Below are positions 22,651 to 34,340 of a stretch of DNA of 64,000 bases, piece after piece. Source of the stretch: Laccaria trichodermophora (Eukaryota > Basidiomycota > Agaricomycetes > Agaricales > Hydnangiaceae); contig JACTVC010000040.1 of the NCBI GenBank assembly GCA_018417955.1, positions 302,397 through 366,396 on the forward strand. The letters run 5' to 3'. Position 1 is the stretch's first letter. Every line of letters begins with the position of its first letter. A program made the position numbers and the translations under genes. The notes below the pieces were generated by a model, which searched no databases, was not told the DNA's origin, and saw nothing but the letters and a program-made list of their open reading frames with translations.

Positions 22651-24378
22651 GTATGTAGACACAATTTTCAGTTTTATTGACTGCGAAAATCGCAAATTTG
22701 CTGACCGTGTCGCGGTCGCGGACTTGCTATATCAAACGTTCGAGCTTTATCTCCTTTGACTGATATCTTCCGTTACAAATCTTTACGGAATCTACCGGCG
22801 AACATCAAGTTGCCGATATGGCCTTTCGTTCATCTTCATCACCCGCGTCTTCCTCCTCCGTCTTCTCATATGCTATGAAACACATGTGAATTCCATCGCC
22901 GTAGTTACTCCCAGCCCGCAAGCTTACCTTGAGATATCTTCTGATATCTTCGCATCAACGGTATATTTGAAACGTTGCAATTTATTTTGATGGAAATCAG
23001 CTTGCCCTGCGAATCAGCGAGCGCTCAGGTTACAACATCAAGTGAACATCAACGTTTCAACTTCCGGGAGGAGGAGATTGAGCGGGCCGAATAGTCAGGG
23101 CCATGGTACGAGGAGACTAACGTCCTTGAACCCAAGTGCACACGTGCGCTGTGTTAGGTATTTGTTCTAATCTGTTCTAATGCTCGGTCAGTGGCCCCGT
23201 CCAGAACGACGGAAAGATATCAGGTACTCATTGGTTTATTTTTCGCGAGTGTTTGTTTGTCTGTATGACAGCGCCTTTTCGTTTTGACCATCTTTATTGT
23301 TCTTTGAGCTCTGGGTGCCTAAATAGTAGAGGTTCATTTACGATCTTGTTGAAGATAGGATGCCCTAGAGTCCGAGACAAGCGGTTTTTGTTTGAGAAGG
23401 ATGAATTGAACAAAATTCGCAGAGGAAACCTAGTGAGCGAATAGGCGTGACATATCGATGAAGGCCTTGGAGCGCCTACAACTCTGAAGGGCAAGGACTA
23501 CAAATCCAGTAAGATGCATGTTATGATCAGGATTTGTTGTCACCTACCATCGATAGGGAGTATCGGTGATGCTCGCGCATAAACAGATCATTTTCCTTTG
23601 AGCGAACGGATAGATTGGACGGGCTGACATTAAAAGCTCATTTGTGGAACGGATTCGAAGTCTGTAGAATTGTTTGCGAGAAAAAACAAAGGAAATGACT
23701 TGCCCAATAAAGTGTATAAAAAGAAGCTTTTTAGACTTGGCGGTCTTGGCATTCGGGCAGTGCCGGTAGTGTTATGTTTTATTTCGCAGACAACGTCCCC
23801 ATCCATATACAATTCATACTCGTTTGAAGGGATGTGCTCTGTATCCTGAGTTTGCGCACGCAGGCTCAGCTCCTGGAATTGTAGACGCGAGAAGCTGGCT
23901 TACCGTGACTCGTGAGATCTCAAGATATGTGTAAGTAAAGGGAGGTGACTGTTGACGCGAGTGTGGGAACATGGGCCCTTTAAATTTATTAACGAGCATT
24001 GACGCCGACAGGAATGCCAAGAGTACATCCAAGTCAGGCCGACTGCGCAGATTCAGCTGTGGATGAATAAAAGATCGGCGAGTCAAAGGACGTGGCTATG
24101 CTGTCGCGAGCTTGGCATTGACTGTGCAGAAAACATATGCAAGTGCGAGAGACTGTTATGCAGCCGACCGAGGAGAATAATGGTGATGGACTGGCAGAAG
24201 GAGAGGAGTAAGAGGCGATGGGATAGCTAGAAAAGGAACGAGGATCGGATCGGGCACGTGCAACGGGGACCCCGGAGACTGCTATGGAGGCAGATCTAGA
24301 TGCGAGATTGCATTTGAGACTGAGTTCGGCAGACTTACCCATTGCTTACGCTTGCTCGTCGTCTCTCCTTCGTCCACC

Positions 24379-26412
24379 ATGACCATCCTACAATCAAGAC
24401 AGCCATTTCCGCCACCAACAAAATTCAGTATACTGCTTTCTCCTCAATGGCAGCCACCTCATGCGCCATCGAGCAACTCCCTTTCATCTTCCTCCTCGCC
24501 GTCTCCAGATGGTTCCATATCGTCATCCTCTTCCTCCTCCTCTGTCTCCTCCTATACTAGCCTTAGCACAAATGACCATACTCCTGTTCAGAACCACCCG
24601 TCTTCTACTTTGTCGCCCACTTCTCGTCGTATTCGCTTTGCCCCACTTCCAGACCCCCGTCGCTCCGTCTTCATCTCAGACGACGGCGACGAAATTGTAA
24701 TTCCAGAGGTCGATGATGCAACTCAAATCTCTTGCCCGGCAACCCCAACAGCCCAGGCTGTGACTTTGGAACCTGACCCGCTGTTTCAGGACAATTCTAG
24801 TCTGAGCAGTTGCTGTTCCTCAAAGAGAAACAGTGATTATACAGACATATCTTCGTCCTCGTCAACTCCAGGGACAGCTACACCAGCCTCGTCCTTTATG
24901 ACACCCGCTGCTAGCGAATGTGACAGCTCGGTACCACCTTCTCCAGTGACGCTGACTGCTTCGCTTCCCACACTTCAACAATCATCAAAGCTGTCATCAT
25001 CATGGCCCAAGCCAAAGTCATTGTCGCTTCTCCGCCCATTCAAGAAGTCCTCTGGGTCAACTTCCCCCTCTTCCTCCCTTTCATTAACCCCCACTCCGTC
25101 CATTGAACGCACTCCCACTGGTAACAAGAGCGAAGAGAACCGAACTATCAGTGGTATCAATCTCTTTCGTGCTTCTTCGCTTGATAGCGACAGGGAAAAT
25201 GCGCAATCCGGCGGCGGTTGGGGCCTCTCCCGGTGGTCTAGCAGTAGTACAGCGAAAACCAGCGATCTCAGCGGATCTTCGCCTCTCGCCCGGACTCAAA
25301 GCACACAATCCTATAAATCAAAGTCTGCCAAACCTTCATCCATGGGTGCGAATCGCAACTCCACTGGAGGCATCTTTTCGTCAGGATCGACATCAGCCAA
25401 GCCTTTAAACCCCTCAAGAAAGGGCACGCGAATGCTTAACGGACGTGTTTACGGCGGTCCTAAACGCGACCCAAACGCCAACCCTTTCGCAAATGCTCGC
25501 GACGAAGAGCCGGAATTTGTCGAATGGGGATATGGTGGTATGGGAAGTGTTAAAGGAGCTAAGAGCGCTGGGGTATCCGGCACCAATTGGGATAGATTGC
25601 ATGGGAACGGAAGTGTGAATGGATCGAAGCAGGAGGGTTCTGGCGCTCAAGAGGAGGACGAGAATGGAGACGATGGAAGTGGCATGGGATGGGTGAAAAA
25701 ACGGAGAGAGAAGAGGGAGAGGGAGGAGAGAGAGAGGAAAGAGAAGGAGGAGCGGGAGAAACTTGAGCAAGAGAAAGGGCCAAAAGGGACCGACGACGTG
25801 GTGCCAGGTTCGGGCGAACTTGGTTCCGGACCAACGACTAACGTCGAAACCGTCACCTCCACCGATCACGTTCACATTGCGGTTGTCCCCACCATAGACC
25901 CACCAGAACTGTCGGTCCTCACATCCGATCCAGTCACATCCACCGAACCATCAGTGCCTCGCCCAACAACACCGGCATCGACGTCCACGACTACCGGCGT
26001 TATACATCCGTTAAGCTCTCCCTCCACATCTCCATCTGTAGAAAAGGAATACATCCACGAAACTATCTCCATCCCGACGCGGACTTACCACCATCATCGG
26101 GGGCATTCGCGGGGTGGGTCAAGGGACACGATACCTCTGAGTTTATCTTCAGGCACGAGTGTCACGTCGCCCAAAGTCATTGAGGAGACCCACAACAGCT
26201 CGAGCAGCGCGAGTGAGAGCGAGAGCGAAAGTGACTCTGAGGATATCGGGGAAGAGGATGCTGATGCCGAAGAGGACGATGACGAAGAGGACGGCGAGCT
26301 CGAGAAACGGAGAAAGACCGCATTCAGCGCTGGAGTGGAGAAGATTAGTCGATTCAAGGACCTCACGTTGTTCGATGAGGTTCTGGTATCGGAGGACCTC
26401 AATCGCGCTTAG
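24379..26412 (+). CDS. Serine-rich, largely disordered conserved basidiomycete protein
   Basis: Single long open frame, 678 residues from ATG 24379 (the frame is open upstream but only with non-ATG codons). Most of it is Ser/Pro/Thr-rich and predicted disordered. Short ordered-looking segments are SRRIRFAPLPDPRRSVFISD near the N-terminus, and the middle GTRMLNGRVYGGPK and EEPEFVEWGYGGMGSVKGA, which I recall as conserved among agaric proteins of unknown function. A charged stretch (KKRREKREREERERKEKEER) likely forms a helix or coiled coil. Near the end is an acidic Ser/Glu/Asp run, then VEKISRFKDLTLFDEVLVSE. The stop is TAG 26410-26412, and the same frame stays open for 118 further codons. No catalytic motif. 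Role unknown; many serines in basic contexts suggest regulation by phosphorylation, which is inference. Confidence 0.75.
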   Translation: MTILQSRQPFPPPTKFSILLSPQWQPPHAPSSNSLSSSSSPSPDGSISSSSSSSSVSSYTSLSTNDHTPVQNHPSSTLSPTSRRIRFAPLPDPRRSVFISDDGDEIVIPEVDDATQISCPATPTAQAVTLEPDPLFQDNSSLSSCCSSKRNSDYTDISSSSSTPGTATPASSFMTPAASECDSSVPPSPVTLTASLPTLQQSSKLSSSWPKPKSLSLLRPFKKSSGSTSPSSSLSLTPTPSIERTPTGNKSEENRTISGINLFRASSLDSDRENAQSGGGWGLSRWSSSSTAKTSDLSGSSPLARTQSTQSYKSKSAKPSSMGANRNSTGGIFSSGSTSAKPLNPSRKGTRMLNGRVYGGPKRDPNANPFANARDEEPEFVEWGYGGMGSVKGAKSAGVSGTNWDRLHGNGSVNGSKQEGSGAQEEDENGDDGSGMGWVKKRREKREREERERKEKEEREKLEQEKGPKGTDDVVPGSGELGSGPTTNVETVTSTDHVHIAVVPTIDPPELSVLTSDPVTSTEPSVPRPTTPASTSTTTGVIHPLSSPSTSPSVEKEYIHETISIPTRTYHHHRGHSRGGSRDTIPLSLSSGTSVTSPKVIEETHNSSSSASESESESDSEDIGEEDADAEEDDDEEDGELEKRRKTAFSAGVEKISRFKDLTLFDEVLVSEDLNRA

Positions 26413-27962
26413 GTGCCCGAGGCGCTCTTATCGCTTTGGGGGGGAAGGAGAAAGGAGGTTGAAAGATTCAAGTATACTTATCAAATCATACTTGACTACG
26501 GCGTTTTCAAGCACCCAAGCTTTCCCAGCTTACGCCTTCGCGTCGTTGTTCGGGAGCCACTCCTAAACGCTTCACCTTCTACCTTGGCACTCATTGAACA
26601 TCCTGCTTTTGGGATCCGAGAAGCTACCAAGCACCTCCGCTCTCGTTCCACCTCATCAAACGTTTCCTCATCCGCCACCTTAATTCCACACAGCTCACCA
26701 TCCAAGACCACACTTCAAAAGCAACCAATTATAATTCCACACTCTTCAACGACTTACGACATATCATAGCGAATCTAACCATTGCATATATACATCTACT
26801 GTCTGTCCTCTTAATTTATAGTGAGGGTTTCTTTTTTTTGCAAAGTATCAATCCGGAGCTAATGACGTTCTTCTTTGGTGGCATAGATCCTGCTTGGCGT
26901 GAACGTGCCGCAGTTGTAAATCTGACCCATATCGTTATCAGCACCTCAACTCCACCTTTTCTTTCCTCTTTGGCACCCGCATTTTTCCCTCCCCGACTGC
27001 GAAATATGGGACAGGCGACTATAATTTAGGTGTGTTTTGCTTACAATCTCTGCTCAACTTTGGTTGGGTGCTAACAGCAGTTGACGTGCTTAGGCTGTGC
27101 ACTCACTTTTTAACAACCAAAACGCTGAAACGATTTGGCTTGCCTTGGCTAGTCCTTGGCAACGTTCTTGGTACGGGTATTTCGCTTCGGCTGGTTAAAA
27201 TCAATTGCTAATTTTGCCTTTTAGACTTGCCCTCTCATCGCCTCTGGACTCGGGCTCTTGGTTTCTAGACTACAAGGCCCCACTCACCCTCTCGTCTGCT
27301 CGTCGCTTTCCCTTGTTATTGTTTCTCCTGTGGTCATTGTTTCTTCTCTAGTCATCGCTTCTTTTCATGGGTCTTGGTTATTTCGTGGTCCAGTGCTAAT
27401 TTATAATGTCTGGCTCCTCATCCAATTGTGCATCATTCTGACACAACCATTTCATTTACTCTTACCTAGTATATTCAATATATCATACACGGCGCACACT
27501 GCAACATGTTGGCGTTCTCGTGAAATCATGTATTGTGGGTTCCGTAAGATCATTTGACATACCCAAAGGACAGTAACACGTGATCGTCAAGAGTTTCGCT
27601 CGTTTTCGAAGCATTCCTTAGCAAGCCTCTTAGAAAGCCAACCGTGACCTGCTCAATTTGCGCTGTACTTACCGGTGTCCAGGGTGTGGGTGTTGCAAAT
27701 AGCATTCCAAATTCCTATATAAAGGCCGCCCCATCTGCAAATCTGGCGTTACCTGCTTTATCCCCTGTCTGCGCAACTCGTTCTCGCTTTCACGCGCAGC
27801 GCACGCTCTTGTTTTTTCCAACGACGAAGATATCACCCTCACCGGTTTCTCCGGCCCTTCAAAGGCTTTCTCAGGCAAGGTTGTGTTATCAAGGGGATGG
27901 TTTAGGGTCTCACCTTGACTTGACAGGTCTATAGAGCCTTTAGCAATTATACCTCAGCCAAT
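26413..27962. other. Intergenic region upstream of glutathione reductase
   Basis: About 1.5 kb. The first 357 bases are open in frame with the preceding gene. The remainder has only short frames without family resemblance and should hold the 3' end of the serine-rich gene and the promoter of the reductase gene. No repeat was seen. Confidence 0.45.
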
Positions 27963-29774
27963 ATGCCTCCGATTTACGATAAACCGACTGTGGAGAAGTA
28001 CGACTATGTCGTCATTGGTGGTGGAAGCGGGGGATCTGGGACCTCTGTGAGTCTTATGCTCTGGCTTTTGTTCCGAGCGTCACTTGACTTATGAATTAGA
28101 GGAGAGCAGCGGCATATGGTAAGAAGGTAGCTGTTGTGGAAGCTACCCCTCACCTTGGTGGCACCTGCGTCAATGTTGGTAAGACTTTAACAATCTTTTT
28201 ATGGGTTTCGTTGAGTTGACGCGATTCTCTCAGGTTGTGTACCCAAGAAGGCAAGCCGCGATATCCACGCATATATGCGCCTTTCCTGACATCTAGATCG
28301 TTGCAGATCATGTGGCACGCTGCCGACCTCCAGGACAAGATCCTGCACCAAGCGCCAGGTTACAAGTTTACAGGCGTTGAGAACGCAAAGTTTGATTGGG
28401 CCGCGTTCAAGCCTCAACGCGACGCATATATCCGCAGGCTGAACAACATATATGCGACTAATTTCGATAAAGAACACGTCGAGAACCACCAAGGATTTGG
28501 GCGCGTTACTTCGCCGACATCAGTCGAGGTAACGTTTCCAGACGGCAAGGGAAAGTACACTTTGCATGCGGATAAAATTTGTGTTGCGGTTGGAGGTCGA
28601 CCCGTCATCCCTTCTAATGAGGAGATTCCGGGAGCATCTAAAGGCATCGACTCTGACGGTTTCTTTGACCTTCCCGAGCAGCCGAAGCGGGTTGCAGTGA
28701 TTGGTGCTGGATATATCGCGGTCGAACTTGCTGGCATCTTTAACGCCCTTGGCACGGAAACTCATCTGGTTATCCGCGGTGAGACTGTGCTCCGTACTTT
28801 CGATCCTACGTTGCAGGAAACCCTGACTCCTTGGATGGAAAAATCGGGTGTCAAGTTGCACAAGAAAAGTCACGTTACAAAAGTAGAAGGCGAACGCGGC
28901 CAGACCTTGACCGTGCACACCGACAATGGCGAAAAGATCGATGTTGACGTTGTGTTATGGGCGATTGGCCGCAAAGCGAACACGCAAGGACTTGGATTGG
29001 AAGAAATCGGAGTCAAACTAGACAAGAAAGGCGACGTAATTGTGGACGAATACCAGAACTCCTCTGTGGAAGGCATTACGGCGATTGGAGACGTACAGGG
29101 CAAGTGGCTCTTGACCCCCGTCGCTATCGCAGCCGGAAGGAGGCTTTCAAATAGACTATTTGGACCAGAAAAATTCAAGGACAATAAACTGAGCTACGTA
29201 GATATCCCGACTGTTGTCTTCTCGTCCGTCATTTTCGCTTGCTCCTCCCTTGATTCATTGATTCAATTGGGTCTCTAGGCACCCAACCATCGGAACGGTA
29301 GGTCTGACCGAACCTCAGGCCCGCAAGAAATATGGCGATGCAGTTAAGATTTGTATGATTACTCTGTGCCTTTCTGTTCATACTTTCTCAGTGCTTTACA
29401 GATAAGTCGTCATTCAAATCACTTTATTTCTCCATGGTGGATGAAGCGCACAAAGAACCGACCGTATACAAACTTATCTGCGTCGGACCAGAAGAACGCG
29501 TTGTTGGGGTGCATATTATCGGTCAGGGAAGTGACGAAGTCATGCAGGGCTTCGCAGTCGCTGTCAAGATGGGAGGTGATTATTCTTGCACTGCTTCTTT
29601 ACTCATCAATGATCATCTGACCATATGTTGCTGTTCTTTTTAAGCACGGAAACAAGATTTGGACGACACTGTTGCCATTCATCCGACATCGGCGGAAGGT
29701 GAATCATCATTGTGAACTCTTGTCTTTCGCATGATCGTGACTTCGTTCTTCCAGAACTTGTCACCCTTAGATGA
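27963..29774 (+). CDS. GLR1: Glutathione reductase (NADPH)
   Basis: FAD-dependent disulfide reductase that keeps glutathione reduced. ATG 27963 (MPPIYDKPTVEKYDYVVIGG) with the FAD-binding GGGSGGSG loop, then GKKVAVVEATPHLGGTCVNV with the redox pair CVNVGC (split by an intron in VG|C), followed by VPKK|IMWHAADLQDKI. The second nucleotide-binding domain reads KRVAVIGAGYIAVELAGI and VIRGETVLRTFD (the Arg suits NADPH). FAD-contact EGITAIGDV and LTPVAIAAGRRLS, then the interface HPTIGTVGLTE, and the C-terminal VGVHIIGQGSDEVMQGFAVA and DDTVAIHPTSAEE with the catalytic His of HPTSAEE. Stop TGA 29772-29774. The intron 28251-28306 has a GC donor (AAGAAG|GCAAGC). All catalytic parts are present. Cytosolic form likely, since no presequence is seen. 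Confidence 0.95.
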
Positions 29775-31176
29775 TAGAAACAGGTGAAGGCTGTGTGTAG
29801 GCTTGGAGGCGGCGTACCTCAAGTCGTCTGCGGAAACCTCATGTATTTTTATTGATACACACCAGTCAATTCGAACCCTTTATTGTCCTTAGGTCGCGCC
29901 CTGTTGTCCCGCCCCCTCCCAAAGCAGACCAAGTGATTTATACGCCGAGATTTAGAGGCCGGACGTTTCCCGACACCAGGAGTGCGATCCAGTGCGATGT
30001 CCGCGGTTGAACTTTTGGGCTTCTTGCTTTCCAGAAACAAGAACTGGCCAAGTCACAAGAACGCGGTGGCAACCCTGAAACCGTTATGTTTGCAACTCAA
30101 AGTGGACGCGTTGACTCATCTTGCCGTTATTCCAATCGTTTCAATTACCAAACCGTTCAAACCTGCGTAAGTACACCTGTGGGGAGGTTGACCGCCCGAG
30201 TTATGGGGTACAATTACATACCTTGCACGTACCGCAAGCATCGGGTACGTGTAATCTTGTTCATTTACTGGAGACTGCGGTCAGGTGTCATAAAAAGTCA
30301 AAGGTGGCGCCCTCGTCATCGTGCGCAAGTGAAAGGCTGCCAGCCCAGCGTATACGTACGCCAAACAAGATGTTTACCGAAGGTGAAAAAGAGGGATGGG
30401 TTGTGATATTGATGTTCAAATTGACTCAAGGGTTTTCTTGGCTCGACAATCCTTTGCAGTCGTGTGACTGTCTTTTTTTTATGATCAACGGCGAGCCGCG
30501 AATTAAGCTCAGATATGTCGATTTCTGGCAAAGGACCTAGGACACCGTTTCATTAAAAGTGACGGGGAACAATTGGGGGTGGTACGAGCTTTACGATTGT
30601 CCGTGATAACTGAGAAGAGTAACTCAATCGCAAGGGTTCCCGTGCACCCTGAGTCCCGACGTGGGTTATGGGGTTGTTGTGGGGTAAGAGGAGCTATAGA
30701 CTGATGGCAGATGTCATCGCATCGTAAGTCCACTATCGATTAGAAAGGACCTCTAAAAACACGGAACGAATCAGCCGATTTCTATTTGGCGCCCTTCAAT
30801 GTGCGAACGTGCAAACTAGTGGGCGTCAGCTACACTTGCATTGGGCAGCGCAACGCAGCACTGTCGCGACAAGCTCCAGTGAGCAATAAAAAAGGAGGAA
30901 CGTTATACAACTGATTCTTAAAAATTTGTGTAACCAATCAAGGTGAACTTCATCCGATTAGTACCCGAATGAGAGAGAATGAGTGATCGCGAGGTGTCAT
31001 ACAAGTACCAAGTGATGAAGCAGTACAACAATCGATTAACAGATATCCAACAGAAAGGAAAGAAAAAAACAAGCGACGTGCAACTAACTATCCCCGTATA
31101 AAATTCTCAAATTGATCTGCGATTATCAAACACAAATCAGCCATGTTTTCGGCGCGAACAGGACTCGATGGCATAC
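29775..31176. other. Intergenic region between GLR1 and the eRF1 neighbourhood
   Basis: 1.4 kb with only short unconvincing open frames on both strands. I found no conserved motif, tRNA or repeat. Confidence 0.45.
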
Positions 31177-31467
31177 CTAGTATTGAACATCAATATAGGG
31201 CATCTGAGGGGGTGCAGATGCAAGATCTCCGAGATAGTCCAGAACGACTTGAGGTTTCTTGTATCCCGCCCTGAAAAATGGCGAAGCATACTTCCTAACC
31301 TCCCCGGGAACCCTTTGCCGCGCCTTCGAAACCGCCATCCAGCCACAAGCCACCGAAACAGTTTCACCGTCTTCAACGAAATCACTATCATCATCAACTA
31401 CAATCTCCTCCCGCTCCTCCTCCCCCGCCCCGCCCGGCGTGCTCTGAGTGGGCAGGGCTCCTAAGAG
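31177..31467 (-). other. Orphan C-terminal coding exon behind eRF1, family not recognised
   Basis: On the minus strand a frame opens after TATTGCAG| at 31468 and reads LLGALPTQSTPGGAGEEERE, then VVDDDSDFVEDGETVSVACG, then WMAVSKARQRVPGEVRKYAS, PFFRAGYKKPQVVLDYLGDL and ASAPPQMPYIDVQY before TAG 31177-31179. The last 60 residues look like a conserved folded C-terminus rather than chance. The eRF1 stop codon lies 12 bases upstream on the same strand, so no ordinary upstream exon is available. An in-frame ATG at 31336-31338 would give a 53-residue protein. It may be a gene fragment, an alternative last exon or a tiny gene. Function unknown. Confidence 0.45.
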
Positions 31468-31479
31468 CCTGCAATACCG

Positions 31480-33051
31480 TCAGATGACGTCCTCATCGGA
31501 GTAGAACTCGTCGTCGTCCTCTTCATCAACCGATGTAAGGTTGTTGAAGTCAACCTTGTATCGAAGCAAGCCACCTATACCACCGAAACCCTTGACGAAT
31601 TGGGCTCCTTCTTGTGAACGGTTGGTCACGAACTCGAGCGCCGCTCCAAAATCTTTGTACTTCTCTGCAAACCATTCGAGAAGTGCTTGAGGTTCTTCGG
31701 CCTGTTCCATCTCGAGTCCAGTCGATTTGTCTATAAACTTTTCGCGGTCCTTCTGCTGATCTTTGTATGCGTGGATGATGATCTCCTCTGTTGCACAGGT
31801 GAGAGGGTGAAAGCTCAAAAAGAAAGAGACCCACCTCCTGCAGCGTTGCGGAGAATGTAGCGCGTAATATCAAGATTCTCCCAGACAATCAGAGTCTCAA
31901 CAGCACCGAGTTCAAGCGCCTTCAAGGTGTCGTCGATTCCAAAGCAGTACCTTCCAGTGTCTTGACTGATTTCATCAAAGTACTTTTGGATAAGACGTTT
32001 CTCTTGAACAAATTTGACGTTGGCAAGCGATTCAGCGGCAAGTTCGATTGCCTGGACAACGAATTAAGGCGGGTATTCCACAAATCAGATCAATTGATGC
32101 CCATACCTGATTAAAGCCATTCTCGCCACCATAACTTACATCAACGACTTTGATAATTTTAGCAGCAAGTCTCTGATCGAACATGTCGCTCTGACTGAGC
32201 TCAGTTTTGAAGTCCGCACTGCCAGCGAGGACCAAACCGGTCACGTTGACCTTGTCGTTAGTGATAAAATGTTGAACGGCCAGCTCAGCAACCTTTCGGA
32301 CGTAATTATGGCGTTTTTCGTCCCGAAGACGGGAGAAACGAAGGGCAGACTGTCCACCACGTCCATGCTTCTTCGGAAGATCGACGGTGAACTTGTGGGT
32401 CACTTCACGGGTGTTACCGGCGAGGACTCCGAAAAGAGTACCGTTACCATCCATGACGATGAAACCAAAGCGTGAGTCAGATTCCAAAAGTTCGGAGAGC
32501 GCCTCTGTGTGGAATTTGTTGTCGCAGAGATAAAGCGAGCTGAATATATCGCTCAGATCAAGAGTAAACGCAGAGGGAGTCGCCTGCGTACGTGTTTATG
32601 GGTTTGTGAGGCTCAAAATCGAATGAAACCTTCTTCTCTTTTCCTTCGTCCGTGAGAATGGTTCCAACGAACAGCACGAGACCATTGGGCGGGACACGAT
32701 TGTATAGTTTCAAACGCTGCTGTGTACTGGTAATGGCAGCCAGCACCGACAGACGATTGACTCGGGATTTAATATTTGAAGCAGTACCATATTCTTGAGT
32801 CAACATGGCAGAGGCACGTGAGATCTGATCCTATAAAAATTATTAGCGATGTCGGTGAAGACAAAACAGTGAGAGGTCACCTTTGGGGGGATGATAAGAC
32901 TGATCATGGAAGTACCAGCTCTGGAGGTCGATTAGCCATGCATTGACCAGTATGTAGTGAAAAGATTATACCCTCTGGCGGAATCAAGGCTCTTAATGAG
33001 CTTCTTAACCTTCCACATCTGTATGTTCTGCTCCGCAGCGTCCTGACTCAT
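31480..33051 (-). CDS. SUP45: Eukaryotic peptide chain release factor 1 (eRF1)
   Basis: Reads all three stop codons in the ribosomal A site and triggers peptide release together with eRF3. ATG 33049-33051 opens [20 protein letters not shown]; the following exons give [19 protein letters not shown], the stop-codon-reading TASNIKS motif ([20 protein letters not shown]), [20 protein letters not shown] and the YLCDNKF (YxCxxxF) motif. The catalytic GGQ is in [20 protein letters not shown]. The C-terminal eRF3-binding domain includes [20 protein letters not shown] and ends [18 protein letters not shown] plus an acidic tail with the stop at 31480-31482. All key motifs are intact. It is divergent from POP7 with 131 bases between the start codons. 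Confidence 0.95.
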
Positions 33052-33182
33052 GATGGGCGACGATTGCTGGTCGTACCAAGCGGTGGGGCGGGGGAAAGAT
33101 GGTGATGGACTTTGAACAAGATCGATTTTAAGCACGAGGCCAAAGCTTTTTCTGTTTGCACTTGTGTTTCTCGATCTTAAAC
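33052..33182. promoter_or_regulatory. Bidirectional promoter between eRF1 and POP7
   Basis: 131 bases separate the two divergent start codons. Both products act in RNA/translation housekeeping, so shared regulation is plausible. No site was recognised. Confidence 0.5.
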
Positions 33183-34219
33183 ATGGACTCTGTCAGAAAA
33201 CGCAAGCTCGACTCCACAAACGACAATGACTCGGGCAAGAAGCCCAGAATGACTGAAGGACCCGCCTCCGCTGGCCCAAGCGCGGTTCAATTTGCTGAAA
33301 CAGCTGGAACAAGCGGGGTAGCGGCGCTGACTTCAGCGAAAGGAAAAGGAAAGGCGGAAGAGGTTGTGTCGGGTCGCGCGATCTCAAACATAGACTCTGT
33401 CAGGAAACGCACGAACGACAATGACTCGGGCAAGAAAACCAAAATGACTGAAGTGCCCGCCTCCGCTGGCCCAAGCGTGCTTCCTGAGGTTCAACCCGCT
33501 GAAACAAGTGCGGCAGCGGAGCTGGCTTCGGCTAAAGGGAAAGGAAAGGCGAAAGAAATTGTAGCGGACGCGCCGGGTCGCGCGTCAAGACCGAGAATTA
33601 ACAAGCTCGCGCCACCACGTCCGTTCCCAACGGTACCGAAGTCTGTATCTGCCACTGGCCCACGTTCAGCACACAAAGAGGGCAAGAATTTTCTCTGTTT
33701 GACTCGTAAAACCTCGCTGGGTGCCTATATGCGCAGATGTAAAGATGTGATTATCAAAGACGGGTACGCTATCACCTATTTACCACCTCGCCGTAAATTT
33801 AACCACTTTTCAGATATAAAACTCTTCATCTAAGCGCGATGGGAGCTGCGATACCCCTTCTTCTCCAGCTTACATGCGCCCTGCCTCCTATTCTCCCCTT
33901 CCTCAAAGACGAGATACACACGGAAGTGACAACTGGAACGGTTAATGTTCAGGACGAAGTCATACCCGAGGATGACGAGGAGAATATCACTTATCAAACG
34001 CGAGGAAAGTCTACCGTCAAGGTCATTTTTAGAATCGGTGATGGCGAATTTGAAGGTGACCGCACTGGTCCACTCAGGAAATATAGTAAGGGTGGAGGAG
34101 GAAAGAATAAAAATGGGAGCGGCGGGAAAGATAATGGCGTTGGAAAGCAAAAGGATCAAGGATCGTCTGCACTGGTATTCCAGGAGCCCGAACAAGAAGA
34201 TTTTATGGATATGCTATGA
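33183..34219 (+). CDS. POP7: RNase P/MRP protein subunit POP7 (Rpp20, Alba-like)
   Basis: Alba-superfamily subunit of RNase P and RNase MRP, which process tRNA and rRNA precursors. From ATG 33183 the first 140 residues are a basic, disordered extension made of two similar copies (MDSVRKRKLDSTNDNDSGKK and IDSVRKRTNDNDSGKKTKMT; each ends in SAKGKGKA). The Alba domain begins at NFLCLTRKTSLGAYMRRCKD; a 50-base intron (GTACGC...TTTCAG) splits KDG from YKTLHLSAMGAAIPLLLQLT. It continues with HTEVTTGTVNVQDEVIPEDD and KSTVKVIFRIGDGEF. A glycine/lysine-rich tail and EQEDFMDML end at 34219. The match rests on the TRK...GAAI...TVxxxDE pattern of Pop7. Confidence 0.82.
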
Positions 34220-34340
34220 GGTTGGCACATATCACCTCCTTGAATCTTCAAAGCAGACGTCGACGTGTGTATCCGTCATCCATAAACTTTGAAATGCTTA
34301 AAAATACAATATACATTTTATATTCCTTCCAGCCCTCTCA

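Larger units (their letters stand above)
20402..24378. other. Gene-poor intergenic stretch of about 4 kb
   Basis: No open frame here looks like a conserved protein on either strand; those present are short, mostly start without ATG, and lack family motifs. It holds several inverted repeats, listed separately, and short homopolymer runs (for example near 21,606). It lies between the decayed gene and the 5' end of the serine-rich gene, whose promoter must be in the right part. Confidence 0.55.

Noticed and set aside
24034..24342. Minus-strand serine-rich frame with an ATG
   Set aside because: Composition follows the local sequence, there is no conserved motif, and it lies in the promoter of the plus-strand serine-rich gene.
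27258..27934. Hydrophobic plus-strand frames upstream of GLR1
   Set aside because: No conserved motif; hydrophobicity reflects T-rich DNA in a promoter region.
30121..30540. Plus-strand frame of 139 codons downstream of GLR1
   Set aside because: No family resemblance, low-quality protein composition, and no splice context.
31168..31464. Plus-strand frames over the orphan exon
   Set aside because: They are antisense to a frame with far more protein-like sequence on the minus strand.
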